64,000 nucleotides of DNA from Lachnospiraceae bacterium (lineage in GTDB: Bacteria > Bacillota > Clostridia > Lachnospirales > Lachnospiraceae), in the NCBI GenBank assembly GCA_028689655.1, contig JAQVCT010000006.1, forward strand, positions 62,001 to 126,000, given 5' to 3'. The position numbers and the translations under genes were made by a program. The notes beneath the pieces are model-generated. The model ran no database searches and was not told the origin of the DNA. It saw only the letters and a program-made list of their open reading frames with translations. Positions 1-8,192 of this stretch are shown piece after piece. How positions within the stretch are numbered: the stretch's first letter is position 1; the number at the start of each line of letters is the position of its first letter.

Positions 1-1
1 C

Positions 2-832
2 TTCGTAGCAAAATTGGAGATTCCACCGTTTATCGTTACCCTGGCAACCATGCTTATGGGTCGTGGCCTTACCTACACTGTATTACAGGCACAGACAAAA
101 GGGCCTCTTCCTACCAATTATACCTATATCGGTGCAGGCTTCTTACCCACTATAAAAATTCCATTTGGGTCTGGAGAACTGGATATGATCAGTATTATTG
201 TAGGTGTTGTAGCCGCAGTACTCATCGTATTGTCAGAGATCAAAAATGAGAAAACAAAACAGAAATACGGATTTGCTTTAAATCCGGTATGGCAGACAGT
301 AGCAAAATTAGTTGTAATCATTGCCATTGAATTTTTCGTATTCTACAAATTAGCAAAATATAACGGTATTCCATTCCAGTTATTGATCATGGGCGTATTG
401 GTAGCTGTATATCACTTTATCACAAGTAAGACAGTGGCAGGCCGTCAGATCTATGCACTGGGCGGCAATGCAAAAGCGGCCAAATTATCCGGTATCAATA
501 CACAGAAAGTATTTTTCTGGGTATACACCAACATGGGAATCCTCAGTGCAGTAGCAGGTATCGTTCTCTGTGCACGTAACGGTTCTTCCATTCCAAAAGC
601 CGGTGATGGTTTCGAGATGGATGCCATCGCTTCCTGTTACATTGGTGGTGCAGCAACAGCCGGTGGCGTTGGTACCATTATCGGAGCAGTTGTAGGTGCT
701 TTCATCATGGGTATCCTGAATAACGGTATGTCATTATATGGATGGTCAACAGATATTCAGAAAATCGTAAAAGGTGCCGTATTGCTTGGCGCTGTAACAG
801 TAGACTTATTGTCAAAACGTAAAAAAGGTTAA
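2..832 (+). CDS. Sugar ABC transporter permease, 3' part (GguB/MmsB-like)
   Basis: The reading frame is open from base 2, so the gene is cut by the window edge and its true start lies outside. The visible 277 residues are very hydrophobic and carry the RbsC/XylH/AraH-family landmarks: PPFIVTLATM near the start, ALGGNAKAAKLSGI in the middle and a Gly-rich GGAATAGGVGTIIGAVVGAF stretch near the end, then a basic KRKKG C-terminus. It would be a membrane subunit of a multiple-monosaccharide importer; the long, somewhat polar central loop is like GguB/MmsB rather than RbsC. Its position before araR, araA and araD suggests that L-arabinose is one substrate, which is inference. Confidence 0.85.
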   Translation, partial: FVAKLEIPPFIVTLATMLMGRGLTYTVLQAQTKGPLPTNYTYIGAGFLPTIKIPFGSGELDMISIIVGVVAAVLIVLSEIKNEKTKQKYGFALNPVWQTVAKLVVIIAIEFFVFYKLAKYNGIPFQLLIMGVLVAVYHFITSKTVAGRQIYALGGNAKAAKLSGINTQKVFFWVYTNMGILSAVAGIVLCARNGSSIPKAGDGFEMDAIASCYIGGAATAGGVGTIIGAVVGAFIMGILNNGMSLYGWSTDIQKIVKGAVLLGAVTVDLLSKRKKG

Positions 833-972
833 TAATTGTTCTGATTACGAAATAATGCTAAGCTGGAAAGCAATCAGGCTAAGGAGTACATAGGTTAAAA
901 TCATAAAATAATGGGTTTCAATTATGGAGTGAAGAATGTATACTAAGTGTAACGCACTAGGATTGTGGGGAT

Positions 973-994
973 GGGCTGCCTGGGGAGGCAGCCC
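973..994 (+). terminator. Hairpin after ABC permease, abutting the next start codon
   Basis: A perfect 9-bp stem (GGGCTGCCT/AGGCAGCCC, GGGG loop) follows the permease gene. No U-tract follows it, only TATTAAATAAT and then the ATG at 1006. It may be a weak terminator, an mRNA 3' stabiliser, or a structure that limits translation of the regulator, which has no clear ribosome site of its own. Confidence 0.5.
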
Positions 995-1005
995 TATTAA
1001 ATAAT

Positions 1006-2097
1006 ATGAAATCGAGAGAACCAAAATATCTGGAAATCGTTAATTGGATACAGGGAAAAATCGAGAGCGGCGAATTTAAATCTGGAAATAAACTATATTC
1101 CGAAAATGAATTGAGTGAAATGTTCCACATCAGCAGACAGACAGTCCGTCATGCCATTGATGTGTTAGAACAGAGGAGTCTGCTGACTCGCATACAGGGA
1201 AGTGGCACTTATATCAGTGGCACGGATTCTTGTGTTGCAGCAACAGAGAAAACGATGAATATTGCAGTGGTCAGTACTTATGTGGACAGTTATATTTTCC
1301 CGAATATCATTAAGGGAATCGAGAAGACACTTTCTCGGGAAGGCTATATGGTACAGATCGCTTTTACCAATAATAAAATAGAAAGAGAACGTGATATTAT
1401 TCAGAATATCCTGGAAAAAAATAATATTGACGGTCTCATCGTGGAAGCGACTAAAAGTGCTTTGCCTAATCCCAACCTCATGTTCTATGAACAGATCATG
1501 GATAGAGGGATTCCGGTAATCTTTTTTAACAGTTATTATCCGACATTACAGGCACCCCACGTGGCACTGAATGATAAATTGATGGGTAAAAAAGTCACCC
1601 AATATTTAATACAAAAAGGTCATAAAAAGATCGCAGCAATCTTTAAAGCGGATGATGGCCAGGGACACCAGCGATATGCAGGCTATGTGGAAGCGATGCT
1701 GGAGGCGGATATCAAGCTGAATGATACCAACATTATCTGGCTTGACACGGAATATATGAGAGACCTGAAGGATGAGAAAAAACAGATATTAACGCGTATG
1801 AAAGGATGTACAGCAGTTTTTTGCTATAATGATGAGATCGCCTTCTTACTGGAGGAGATCTGTCAAAAGGAAGGAATCGCCATACCGGAGGATCTGTCCA
1901 TTATCGGAATCGATAACTCGGATCTTGCATCTCTGAGCGATATTCCCTTTACCTCTATCTCACATCCCATGGAAAAGCTTGGCATCAAGGTTTCTGAGAA
2001 TCTTATACACCTTATAGAGAATCCATCCTTTGATGCCACCTATGAGTTTGACTCGGAGATTGTGGTAAGAGGATCTGTAAAAAATCTATTTACGTAG
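1006..2097 (+). CDS. AraR-type transcriptional regulator (GntR HTH + LacI-like sensor), copy 1
   Basis: This is a 363-residue repressor with the AraR architecture. Residues 1-70 form a GntR winged helix (SENELSEMFHISRQTVRHAI is the recognition region) and residues about 80-360 form a LacI/periplasmic-binding-like sugar sensor, ending in the typical SISHPMEKLG and VVRGSV segments. AraR proteins repress arabinose genes and are released by L-arabinose. The start at 1006 gives the usual short arm before the helix-turn-helix, although no Shine-Dalgarno sequence is visible and a hairpin sits directly upstream. A second AraR-like gene follows at 2635; the two are clearly related but divergent, so they may sense different sugars. 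Confidence 0.88.
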   Translation: MKSREPKYLEIVNWIQGKIESGEFKSGNKLYSENELSEMFHISRQTVRHAIDVLEQRSLLTRIQGSGTYISGTDSCVAATEKTMNIAVVSTYVDSYIFPNIIKGIEKTLSREGYMVQIAFTNNKIERERDIIQNILEKNNIDGLIVEATKSALPNPNLMFYEQIMDRGIPVIFFNSYYPTLQAPHVALNDKLMGKKVTQYLIQKGHKKIAAIFKADDGQGHQRYAGYVEAMLEADIKLNDTNIIWLDTEYMRDLKDEKKQILTRMKGCTAVFCYNDEIAFLLEEICQKEGIAIPEDLSIIGIDNSDLASLSDIPFTSISHPMEKLGIKVSENLIHLIENPSFDATYEFDSEIVVRGSVKNLFT

Positions 2098-2181
2098 ATA
2101 ATAATAGAAAAAAAGATAAAACATAAATAGAAAAATAAACAAAGAAAAAATAGATAAAACAAAAAGGGACAAGGTATACAA

Positions 2182-2589
2182 ATGAACGAAAACAACCAAA
2201 ATGGAAACAATGGCAGTAACAGTAGTAACAATAACAATAGTAATAATAGTAATAAGGAAAAGAAATATACTGTAACAAAAGGGTCTCTGATTCTTAGAAT
2301 TGTGGTATCTGTGTATCTGCTGTATACAGTTTATCAGCTATCCGGATCAGTGGGAACTGCTGCGGGAACGGATAAGATTGTGGTCATCGTAGCCATGGTG
2401 GTATTTACCATAATCGCAGTTCCACTGGGAGGGCTGTCACTGAAAGCAATGTCCCACGGAGAATACGCACAGCCGGCTACAGATATGGAGGAAGTGTCAG
2501 CAGAAGACCAGGAAACGGAAGAAATTCCGGAAGTGGAAGCTGTTGAGATCCATGAGGAAGACAGAGAGGATCATGATACTGTGAAGTAG
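2182..2589 (+). CDS. Small membrane protein with Asn-rich N-terminus
   Basis: This 135-residue protein is of unknown function. Residues 2-25 are almost all Asn, Ser and Gly (low complexity), followed by a basic KEKKYTVTKGS stretch, two predicted membrane helices (about 35-56 and 64-86) and an acidic Glu/Asp/Val-rich C-terminal tail. The pattern fits a two-helix hairpin membrane protein with both tails on the same side. It lies between two AraR-like regulators; no functional link can be shown. The opposite strand here has Tyr/Phe-rich open frames that are shadows of the Asn/Lys codons. Confidence 0.6.
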   Translation: MNENNQNGNNGSNSSNNNNSNNSNKEKKYTVTKGSLILRIVVSVYLLYTVYQLSGSVGTAAGTDKIVVIVAMVVFTIIAVPLGGLSLKAMSHGEYAQPATDMEEVSAEDQETEEIPEVEAVEIHEEDREDHDTVK

Positions 2590-2610
2590 AGTTCTATTTC
2601 ACAGCGTTTA

Positions 2611-2624
2611 CTTGTCTAGACAAG
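2611..2624. promoter_or_regulatory. AraR-like operator (CTTGTCTAGACAAG palindrome)
   Basis: A perfect 14-bp palindrome lies 10 bp before the second AraR-like gene. With flanks it reads ACTTGT-CTAG-ACAAGC, close to the B. subtilis AraR box pattern (TTGT-N4-ACAA). It probably mediates autoregulation. Matching half-sites occur at 3733-3756 and 17367-17405. Confidence 0.65.
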
Positions 2625-2634
2625 CGAGGGAATT

Positions 2635-3774
2635 ATGGCACAGTCAAATGGTAGAGCAAAGTACTATATTGTAATGGAAAGTCTTCGAAAAGACATGAAC
2701 AGTGGGAAGATAAAGCCTGGGGACAAGATACCCTCGGAAAATGAATTATCCGCATCCTTTTCCGTGAGCAGGCATACAGTGCGAAAAGCGCTGTCGATCC
2801 TGGAAAACGAGGGATTGCTGGAGGCGACGCATGGCCTGGGAACATTTTGTACGGAGCGTCATCGGAACAGTAAAAGTTCCAAAAATATCGCAGTAGTCAC
2901 GACTTACATCTCAGACTACATTTTCCCCAGACTGATACAGGGAATGGACAATGTACTCACGGAAAATGGATATAGCATCATCTTGAAAAATACGGGAAAT
3001 TCTCAGAAAAATGAGGCGAAAGCTTTAGAAGATATTCTGACAAAAAATGTGGACGGTATCATCATCGAACCTAGCAAAAGTGAGATTTACTGCAGACATA
3101 CTCATCTGTATGAACTATTCGACAAACTGCAGATTCCCTACATTTTCATACAGGGAACGTATCCCCAGATGAAGGATAGGGCAAATATTATTATGGATGA
3201 CGTGCAGGGCGGTTATCTCCTGACGAAATATCTCCTGGAGCTGGGGCATAGGAAAATTGTGGGCATCTTTAAGATTGATGACAGCCAGGGAACTGCCAGA
3301 CACAAAGGCTATATCAAAGCCCTCACGGAGAACGGGGTATCCTATGATCCAGATCTGGTGATCACATTCCACACGGAGGATCGTGCCAAAAAGCCTGCAG
3401 CCATGATAGAACAATTTGTGAAGGAGCACCGTCAGATGGATGCCATCGTCTGCTACAACGACCAGATCGCCATGGAGGTGATCCAGGTATTGAAGGCCTA
3501 CGATATTCGCGTGCCGGAGGATATCTCCATAACCGGATATGACAATTCACTCATATCGGAATCCGGTTATGTGAAGCTTACCACGGTATCCCACCCCAAG
3601 GAAAAGCTGGGAGAAATGGCAGCAGAGCTGCTGCTGGAAAAGATCAATCATATACCGGACGCCGAGAGCAGAGTGCCAAGGATCGTGGAACCGGAACTGG
3701 TGGTGAGGGATTCCTGTGCTGCTAAAAAAACAACTTGTAGAGAGATGCATACAAGTCCTATACTTTTCTTATGA
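2635..3774 (+). CDS. araR: AraR-type transcriptional regulator (GntR HTH + LacI-like sensor), copy 2
   Basis: This 379-residue paralog of the gene at 1006 has a GntR winged helix at residues 5-75 (ENELSASFSVSRHTVRKALS) and a LacI-like sensor from about 85 (NIAVVTTYISDYIFPRL). The start at 2635 is supported by GAGGG 4 bp upstream. It lies directly before araA and has the AraR-like palindrome in its own leader, so it is the best candidate for the true AraR. Its last 18 or so residues (after VVRDS) look non-native: they are encoded by DNA that also holds the araA promoter and an inverted operator, so gene end and promoter overlap. Confidence 0.87.
   Translation: MAQSNGRAKYYIVMESLRKDMNSGKIKPGDKIPSENELSASFSVSRHTVRKALSILENEGLLEATHGLGTFCTERHRNSKSSKNIAVVTTYISDYIFPRLIQGMDNVLTENGYSIILKNTGNSQKNEAKALEDILTKNVDGIIIEPSKSEIYCRHTHLYELFDKLQIPYIFIQGTYPQMKDRANIIMDDVQGGYLLTKYLLELGHRKIVGIFKIDDSQGTARHKGYIKALTENGVSYDPDLVITFHTEDRAKKPAAMIEQFVKEHRQMDAIVCYNDQIAMEVIQVLKAYDIRVPEDISITGYDNSLISESGYVKLTTVSHPKEKLGEMAAELLLEKINHIPDAESRVPRIVEPELVVRDSCAAKKTTCREMHTSPILFL
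3733..3764 (+). promoter_or_regulatory. araA promoter overlapped by AraR-like inverted repeat
   Basis: ACTTGTA (3733-3739) and TACAAGT (3750-3756) form an exact inverted repeat with a 10-bp spacer. A sigma-A-like promoter, TTGTAG (3735-3740), 18 bp, TATACT (3759-3764), is interleaved so that one half-site covers the -35 and the other sits in the spacer. AraR binding here would block polymerase. The whole site lies inside the 3' end of the upstream regulator gene. Confidence 0.65.
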
Positions 3775-3805
3775 GGAAACTATATAATTTAATAGGAGGA
3801 TTAGG

Positions 3806-5302
3806 ATGAAAGCAGGAAAAGATTACAAGTTTTGGTTTTGTACAGGATCACAGGATTTATACGGGGATGAATGTCTGGCAAAGGTTGCAGAGCATTCCAG
3901 GATCATCGTAGAAAATCTGAATAAATCAGGTGTGTTACCATATGAAGTAGTATGGAAACCGACCCTGATCACCAATGAATTGATCAGAAGAACATTTAAT
4001 GAGGCAAATGGAGACGAGACATGTGCCGGCGTTATCACCTGGATGCACACATTCTCACCGGCAAAATCCTGGATTTTAGGATTACAGGAATATAGAAAAC
4101 CATTATGCCACTTACATACACAGTTCAATGAAGAACTTCCATACGACAGTATCGACATGGACTTTATGAATGAGAATCAGTCCGCACACGGTGACAGAGA
4201 ATATGGACACATTGTGAGCCGCATGGGCATCGAGAGAAAGATCATTGTGGGGCACTGGTCATTCCCAGCCGTACAGGAAAGATTAGCTGAGTGGATGAGA
4301 ACAGCAATCGGTGTTATTGAATCCTCCCACATTCGCGTCTGCCGTTTCGGTGACAATATGAATAACGTAGCCGTGACAGAGGGCGATAAAGTAGAGGCAC
4401 AGATTAAATTTGGCTGGGAGATCGATCACTACTGTGTCAATGATCTGGTAGAATATGTGGATGCTGTTTCCAAAGCAGATACAGATGCTTTGGTAGAGGA
4501 ATACTACAGCCAATATAAGATCATCGACGAGGGACGTGATCTGGACGAGTTCAAAAAACACGTTGCGGTACAGGCACAGCAGGAGATCGGTATGGAGAAA
4601 TTCCTGGTGGATAATAATTATCATGCCATTGTTACACACTTTGGTATGCTGGGCGGATTAAAACAGTTACCGGGGCTTTCCATTCAAAGACTGATGGAAA
4701 AAGGATATGGATTCGGCGCAGAGGGTGACTGGAAAGTCGCAGCCATGGTTCGCATGATGAAATTAATGACCGCCGGTAAAAAGGATGCAAAGGGAACTTC
4801 CATGATGGAGGATTACACCTACAACCTCGTACCAGGGAAAGAAGGTATCTTACAGGCACACATGCTGGAGGTATGCCCGTCAGTTGCTGAGGGTGAGATC
4901 GGCATCAAGGTCTGCCCGTTGTCCATGGGTAACAGAGAAGATCCTGCACGTCTGGTATTCACTTCCAAGACAGGTCCGGCCGTAGCCACATCACTGATCG
5001 ATCTTGGAAACAGATTCAGACTGATCATCAACGCAGTTGACTGTAAGAAAGTGGAGAAACCAATGCCCAAGTTACCGGTTGGTACTGCATTCTGGACACC
5101 ACAGCCAGATCTCGCTACAGGAGCAGAAGCCTGGATACTTGCAGGTGGCGCACACCACACCGCATTCTCTTATGACTTGACAGTAGACCAGATGATCGAC
5201 TGGGCAGCAGCAATGGGAATTGAGAGCGTTGTCATCGATAAAGATACCAGGATCAGAGACTTTAAAAATGAATTGAGATGGAATGCAGCAGCATACAGAT
5301 AA
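3806..5302 (+). CDS. araA: L-arabinose isomerase
   Basis: The enzyme interconverts L-arabinose and L-ribulose in the cytoplasm, the first step of arabinose breakdown, and needs Mn2+. The 498-residue length is normal for AraA. Visible family landmarks are WMHTFSPAKSWI (residues about 77-88), LCHLHTQFNEELPYDSIDMDF (about 102-122), and the late PKLPVGTAFWTPQPDL and AWILAGGAHHTAFSY segments, which carry the C-terminal metal-binding His residues. The start has AGGAGG 8 bp upstream. It is followed by the FGGY kinase and araD in the same direction. Confidence 0.96.
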   Translation: MKAGKDYKFWFCTGSQDLYGDECLAKVAEHSRIIVENLNKSGVLPYEVVWKPTLITNELIRRTFNEANGDETCAGVITWMHTFSPAKSWILGLQEYRKPLCHLHTQFNEELPYDSIDMDFMNENQSAHGDREYGHIVSRMGIERKIIVGHWSFPAVQERLAEWMRTAIGVIESSHIRVCRFGDNMNNVAVTEGDKVEAQIKFGWEIDHYCVNDLVEYVDAVSKADTDALVEEYYSQYKIIDEGRDLDEFKKHVAVQAQQEIGMEKFLVDNNYHAIVTHFGMLGGLKQLPGLSIQRLMEKGYGFGAEGDWKVAAMVRMMKLMTAGKKDAKGTSMMEDYTYNLVPGKEGILQAHMLEVCPSVAEGEIGIKVCPLSMGNREDPARLVFTSKTGPAVATSLIDLGNRFRLIINAVDCKKVEKPMPKLPVGTAFWTPQPDLATGAEAWILAGGAHHTAFSYDLTVDQMIDWAAAMGIESVVIDKDTRIRDFKNELRWNAAAYR

Positions 5303-5366
5303 AGCAGAGTCCGGTACGTGGATCTTAATCTGTGCGATGTCAATCAGTAAAATAAAGTGAAATACA

Positions 5367-5387
5367 GGCTCGGACTTTGTCCGAGCC
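5367..5387 (+). other. Intercistronic hairpin after araA
   Basis: A perfect 9-bp stem (GGCTCGGAC/GTCCGAGCC, TTT loop) lies 64 nt after the araA stop. It lacks a U-tract, so it is more likely a processing or stability element within the ara operon than a full terminator. It lies upstream of the structured element at 5426. Confidence 0.5.
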
Positions 5388-5425
5388 CTTGAGGGTTACA
5401 GCAGTGATAAAATAGGAAACCGCAA

Positions 5426-5538
5426 CATGCAGCGTCAGTCCATTTGTCGAATGTAATGCTTCCGAAGGAAGGGTTACCCCAGAGGGATTAAGGAACAATA
5501 GTTCCTTAACAGGACAAATTTAAAAGTGGCTGATGTTC
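5426..5538 (+). ncRNA. Repeated 113-nt structured leader element, copy 1 (before ribulokinase)
   Basis: This 113-nt stretch recurs almost unchanged at 43340-43452 and 46177-46289. It can fold into an outer stem (CCATTTGTC region with GACAAATTTAAAAGTGG) enclosing three hairpins: CTTCC-GAA-GGAAG, a TACCCC/GGGATTA arm and AAGGAAC-AATA-GTTCCTT. It ends 21 nt before the kinase ATG and just before AGGAGGG. I do not recognise a known RNA family. Confidence 0.65.
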
Positions 5539-5559
5539 CAATAATAGGAGGGTAATCAT

Positions 5560-7170
5560 ATGGGTCTGTCAACAAATGAAATCAAAGAAGTAATCGAGAG
5601 TGGAAAAGCCGTACTTGGTATTGAGTTCGGGTCCACCAGAATCAAAGCGGTATTGGTGGGGCCGGACAACGCACCTATCGCATCGGGTGCACATGACTGG
5701 GAGAACAGATTGGAGAATAATATCTGGACATACAGCCTGGAGGATATCTGGGCAGGACTACAGGACTGCTATCAGGATATGGTAACAGATGTAAAGTCAA
5801 AATATGACGCAGGTGTCAAATCCTTAAAAGCAATTGGATTCAGTGCCATGATGCATGGATATATGGCGTTTGACGAGAGTGATACTTTGTTAGTACCTTT
5901 CCGCACATGGCGTAATACCATCACAGAGGAAGCATCCGGGGAATTGACGAAAGTATTTAACTTCAATATTCCACAGAGATGGAGTATTGCACACCTGCAT
6001 CAGGCAATTTTGAATCAGGAAGAGCATGTATCCAGGGTTAAATTCATAACGACTTTAGCTGGATATATTCAATGGCAGTTGACAGGGGAAAAAGTGTTAG
6101 GTGTTGGAGATGCATCTGGTATGTTCCCCATCGATATAGCAACGAAAAAATTTGATACTGGAATGATCCGGCAATTCAATGAACTCAATGCACCTAAGAA
6201 TTTCCCATGGAAACTGGAAGAGATCCTGCCGGAAGTATTAGTGGCAGGTGAAGATGCAGGAACTTTGACAGAAAAAGGAGCAAAGCTTCTGGATACCACA
6301 GGGCAATTACAGGCAGGAATCCCAATCTGTCCGCCGGAGGGAGACGCAGGAACAGGTATGGTGGCTACCAACAGCGTAGCGGTTCGCACAGGTAATGTAT
6401 CTGCTGGTACTTCTGTATTTGGTATGATCGTATTGGAGCACAACCTGAAAAAAGTGCATCCTGAAATTGATCTGGTCACCACACCGATGGGTGATCTGGT
6501 GGCTATGGCACATTGCAATAACTGTACTTCCGATCTGAATGCATGGGTGAATATTTTCAAAGAATTTGCAGAAAGCTTCGGTATGGAAGTGGATATGAAT
6601 AAACTCTTCGGGACTTTATACAATAAGGCACTGGAAGGCGATGCAGACTGTGGCGGATTACTGGCTTACAATTATTTCTCGGGAGAGCACATCACTAATA
6701 TGGAGGAAGGACGCCCGTTATTTGTCAGAACTCCGGAAAGTAAATTCAATCTTGCCAACTTTATGCGCGTGAACCTGTTCACGGCATTGGGCGCTTTAAA
6801 GACAGGTCTGGATATCCTTTTCAAGGAAGAGGATGTAAAAGTAGACCAGATCCTGGGTCACGGTGGACTCTTTAAGACAAAGGGTGTGGGGCAGAGCATC
6901 CTGGCAGCAGCCATCGACGCTCCGGTATCCGTGATGGAGACAGCAGGCGAGGGCGGCGCATGGGGTATTGCAGTGCTGGCCTCCTACATGATCAATAAAG
7001 AGGCAAATGAATCTCTGGATGACTTCCTGAATCACAAAGTATTTGCCGGGCAGACGGGTACCAAGATAGAGCCAAAGGCTGAGGATGTTGCAGGCTTCAA
7101 CACCTTTATCCAGCGTTATACCAGAGGACTGCCAATCGAAAGAGCAGCAATTGATTCCCTGAAAGCATAA
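5560..7170 (+). CDS. FGGY-family kinase, probable L-ribulokinase
   Basis: This 536-residue ATP-dependent sugar kinase probably phosphorylates L-ribulose to L-ribulose 5-phosphate, given its place between araA and araD. The N-terminal phosphate loop is [14 protein letters not shown] (residues 20-33), the substrate segment is [13 protein letters not shown] (about 94-106), and the C-terminal ATP domain shows [14 protein letters not shown] and [12 protein letters not shown]. It is not of the classical E. coli AraB subtype; it looks like the clostridial type in which a xylulokinase-like FGGY protein serves as ribulokinase. Compare the true AraB-like kinase at 8193. It has AGGAGGG 9 bp upstream, immediately after the structured leader element. 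Confidence 0.85.
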   Translation: MGLSTNEIKEVIESGKAVLGIEFGSTRIKAVLVGPDNAPIASGAHDWENRLENNIWTYSLEDIWAGLQDCYQDMVTDVKSKYDAGVKSLKAIGFSAMMHGYMAFDESDTLLVPFRTWRNTITEEASGELTKVFNFNIPQRWSIAHLHQAILNQEEHVSRVKFITTLAGYIQWQLTGEKVLGVGDASGMFPIDIATKKFDTGMIRQFNELNAPKNFPWKLEEILPEVLVAGEDAGTLTEKGAKLLDTTGQLQAGIPICPPEGDAGTGMVATNSVAVRTGNVSAGTSVFGMIVLEHNLKKVHPEIDLVTTPMGDLVAMAHCNNCTSDLNAWVNIFKEFAESFGMEVDMNKLFGTLYNKALEGDADCGGLLAYNYFSGEHITNMEEGRPLFVRTPESKFNLANFMRVNLFTALGALKTGLDILFKEEDVKVDQILGHGGLFKTKGVGQSILAAAIDAPVSVMETAGEGGAWGIAVLASYMINKEANESLDDFLNHKVFAGQTGTKIEPKAEDVAGFNTFIQRYTRGLPIERAAIDSLKA

Positions 7171-7229
7171 GAGAAAGGCTTTTTATATTCGATTGAAAGG
7201 ATAAATAGCCGTTTGAAAAGGGGATATTG

Positions 7230-7340
7230 ATGTTTGAACATATATCCGATAGAATGAGTGAAATAAAACAGACAAAGGAACATAAAATTCAGAAAAAAGA
7301 GGTAGAATATGTTAGAGAATCTGAAAAAAGAAGTATATGA
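7230..7340 (+). CDS. Possible 36-residue small ORF overlapping the araD start
   Basis: An ATG at 7230 has AAGGGG about 6 nt upstream and opens a 36-codon frame rich in Lys and Glu. It runs through the araD ribosome site and stops at 7340, out of frame with araD (start 7309). It could be a leader peptide that couples translation to araD. Coding potential cannot be judged from the sequence alone. Confidence 0.3.
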   Translation: MFEHISDRMSEIKQTKEHKIQKKEVEYVRESEKRSI

Positions 7341-8007
7341 AGCAAATATGTTACTGCCAAAATACGGTCTGGTGACATTTACCTGGGGCAATGTCAGCGG
7401 AATTGACAGAGCATCCGGATTATTTGTCATCAAACCATCCGGCGTGGATTACGATAAACTGACACCGGAGGATATGGTAGTCGTTGACCTGGAGGGCAAT
7501 AAGGTGGAAGGAAAATACAATCCATCCTCTGACACGGCGACCCATGTGGAATTATACAGAGCATGTCCGGGTATGGGTGGCATCGTACATACCCATTCTT
7601 CCTGGGCTACCAGCTGGGCACAGGCAGGCAGAGGGATTCCTTGTTATGGAACCACCCATGCAGACTATATGTACGGAGAGATCCCCTGTGTGAGATGTCT
7701 TACAAAGGAAGAGATCGACGGTGCCTATGAGAAAAATACAGGTCTGTTGATCGCAGATTATTTCAAAGACAAAGATTTTATGGCAGTTCCAGCAGTATTA
7801 TGTAAGAATCATGGTCCATTTTCCTGGGGCAAAGATGCACATGAGGCAGTTCACAATGCGGTAGTCTTAGAGGAAGTGGCAAAGATGGCAGCGCGCTGTG
7901 AGATGATCAATCCACAGGTACAGCCGGCACCACAGGAGCTGCAGGACAAACATTATTACAGAAAACATGGCGCAAATGCATATTACGGACAGGCTGATGT
8001 GAAATAA
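7309..8007 (+). CDS. araD: L-ribulose-5-phosphate 4-epimerase
   Basis: It converts L-ribulose 5-phosphate to D-xylulose 5-phosphate, the last step before the pentose phosphate pathway. The 232-residue class II aldolase/epimerase fold shows GNVSGID (residues 25-31), [10 protein letters not shown] (45-54), the phosphate and metal region [12 protein letters not shown] (His pair about 95-97) and [16 protein letters not shown], with the later metal-site context KNHGPFSWG. The start at 7309 has AAAAGAGGT upstream. It is the last gene of the arabinose operon, followed by a strong terminator. Confidence 0.95.
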   Translation: MLENLKKEVYEANMLLPKYGLVTFTWGNVSGIDRASGLFVIKPSGVDYDKLTPEDMVVVDLEGNKVEGKYNPSSDTATHVELYRACPGMGGIVHTHSSWATSWAQAGRGIPCYGTTHADYMYGEIPCVRCLTKEEIDGAYEKNTGLLIADYFKDKDFMAVPAVLCKNHGPFSWGKDAHEAVHNAVVLEEVAKMAARCEMINPQVQPAPQELQDKHYYRKHGANAYYGQADVK

Positions 8008-8013
8008 ATTCAT

Positions 8014-8072
8014 AAAAATATCTTCCCTTGTACGTTGATAAAATCAACGTACAAAGTGGAAGATATTTTTTT
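8014..8072 (+). terminator. Rho-independent terminator of the arabinose operon
   Basis: A long hairpin (AAAAATATCTTCC and TTGTACGTTGAT paired with ATCAACGTACAA and GGAAGATATTTTT, AAA loop) ends in a T-run. The inner stem contains TTGTACG and CGTACAA, which resemble AraR half-sites, probably by chance. Confidence 0.9.
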
Positions 8073-8122
8073 GCGTTTTGCACCTTTTGCAATAATTAAG
8101 CTAATATTTAATTTAAAAAATG

Positions 8123-8151
8123 TTGTATGAAAAAAAGAAACATGCTAATAT
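8123..8151 (+). promoter_or_regulatory. Sigma-A promoter of the kinase-ROK operon
   Basis: TTGTAT (8123-8128), 17 bp, TAATAT (8146-8151), placed 42 bp before the kinase start and downstream of the arabinose terminator. Confidence 0.65.
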
Positions 8152-8192
8152 ATTAAAAGACATTATAAAATACATTTAAAAAGGAGAGAGGA

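Noticed and set aside
2040..2278. Minus-strand frames rich in Leu, Phe, Tyr and Cys
   Set aside because: They are antisense to the Asn-rich start of the membrane protein and to A-rich leader DNA; composition artefact.
8014..8072. AraR operator inside the terminator (TTGTACG...CGTACAA)
   Set aside because: The half-sites are the two arms of the terminator stem and lie after the last gene; probably coincidence.
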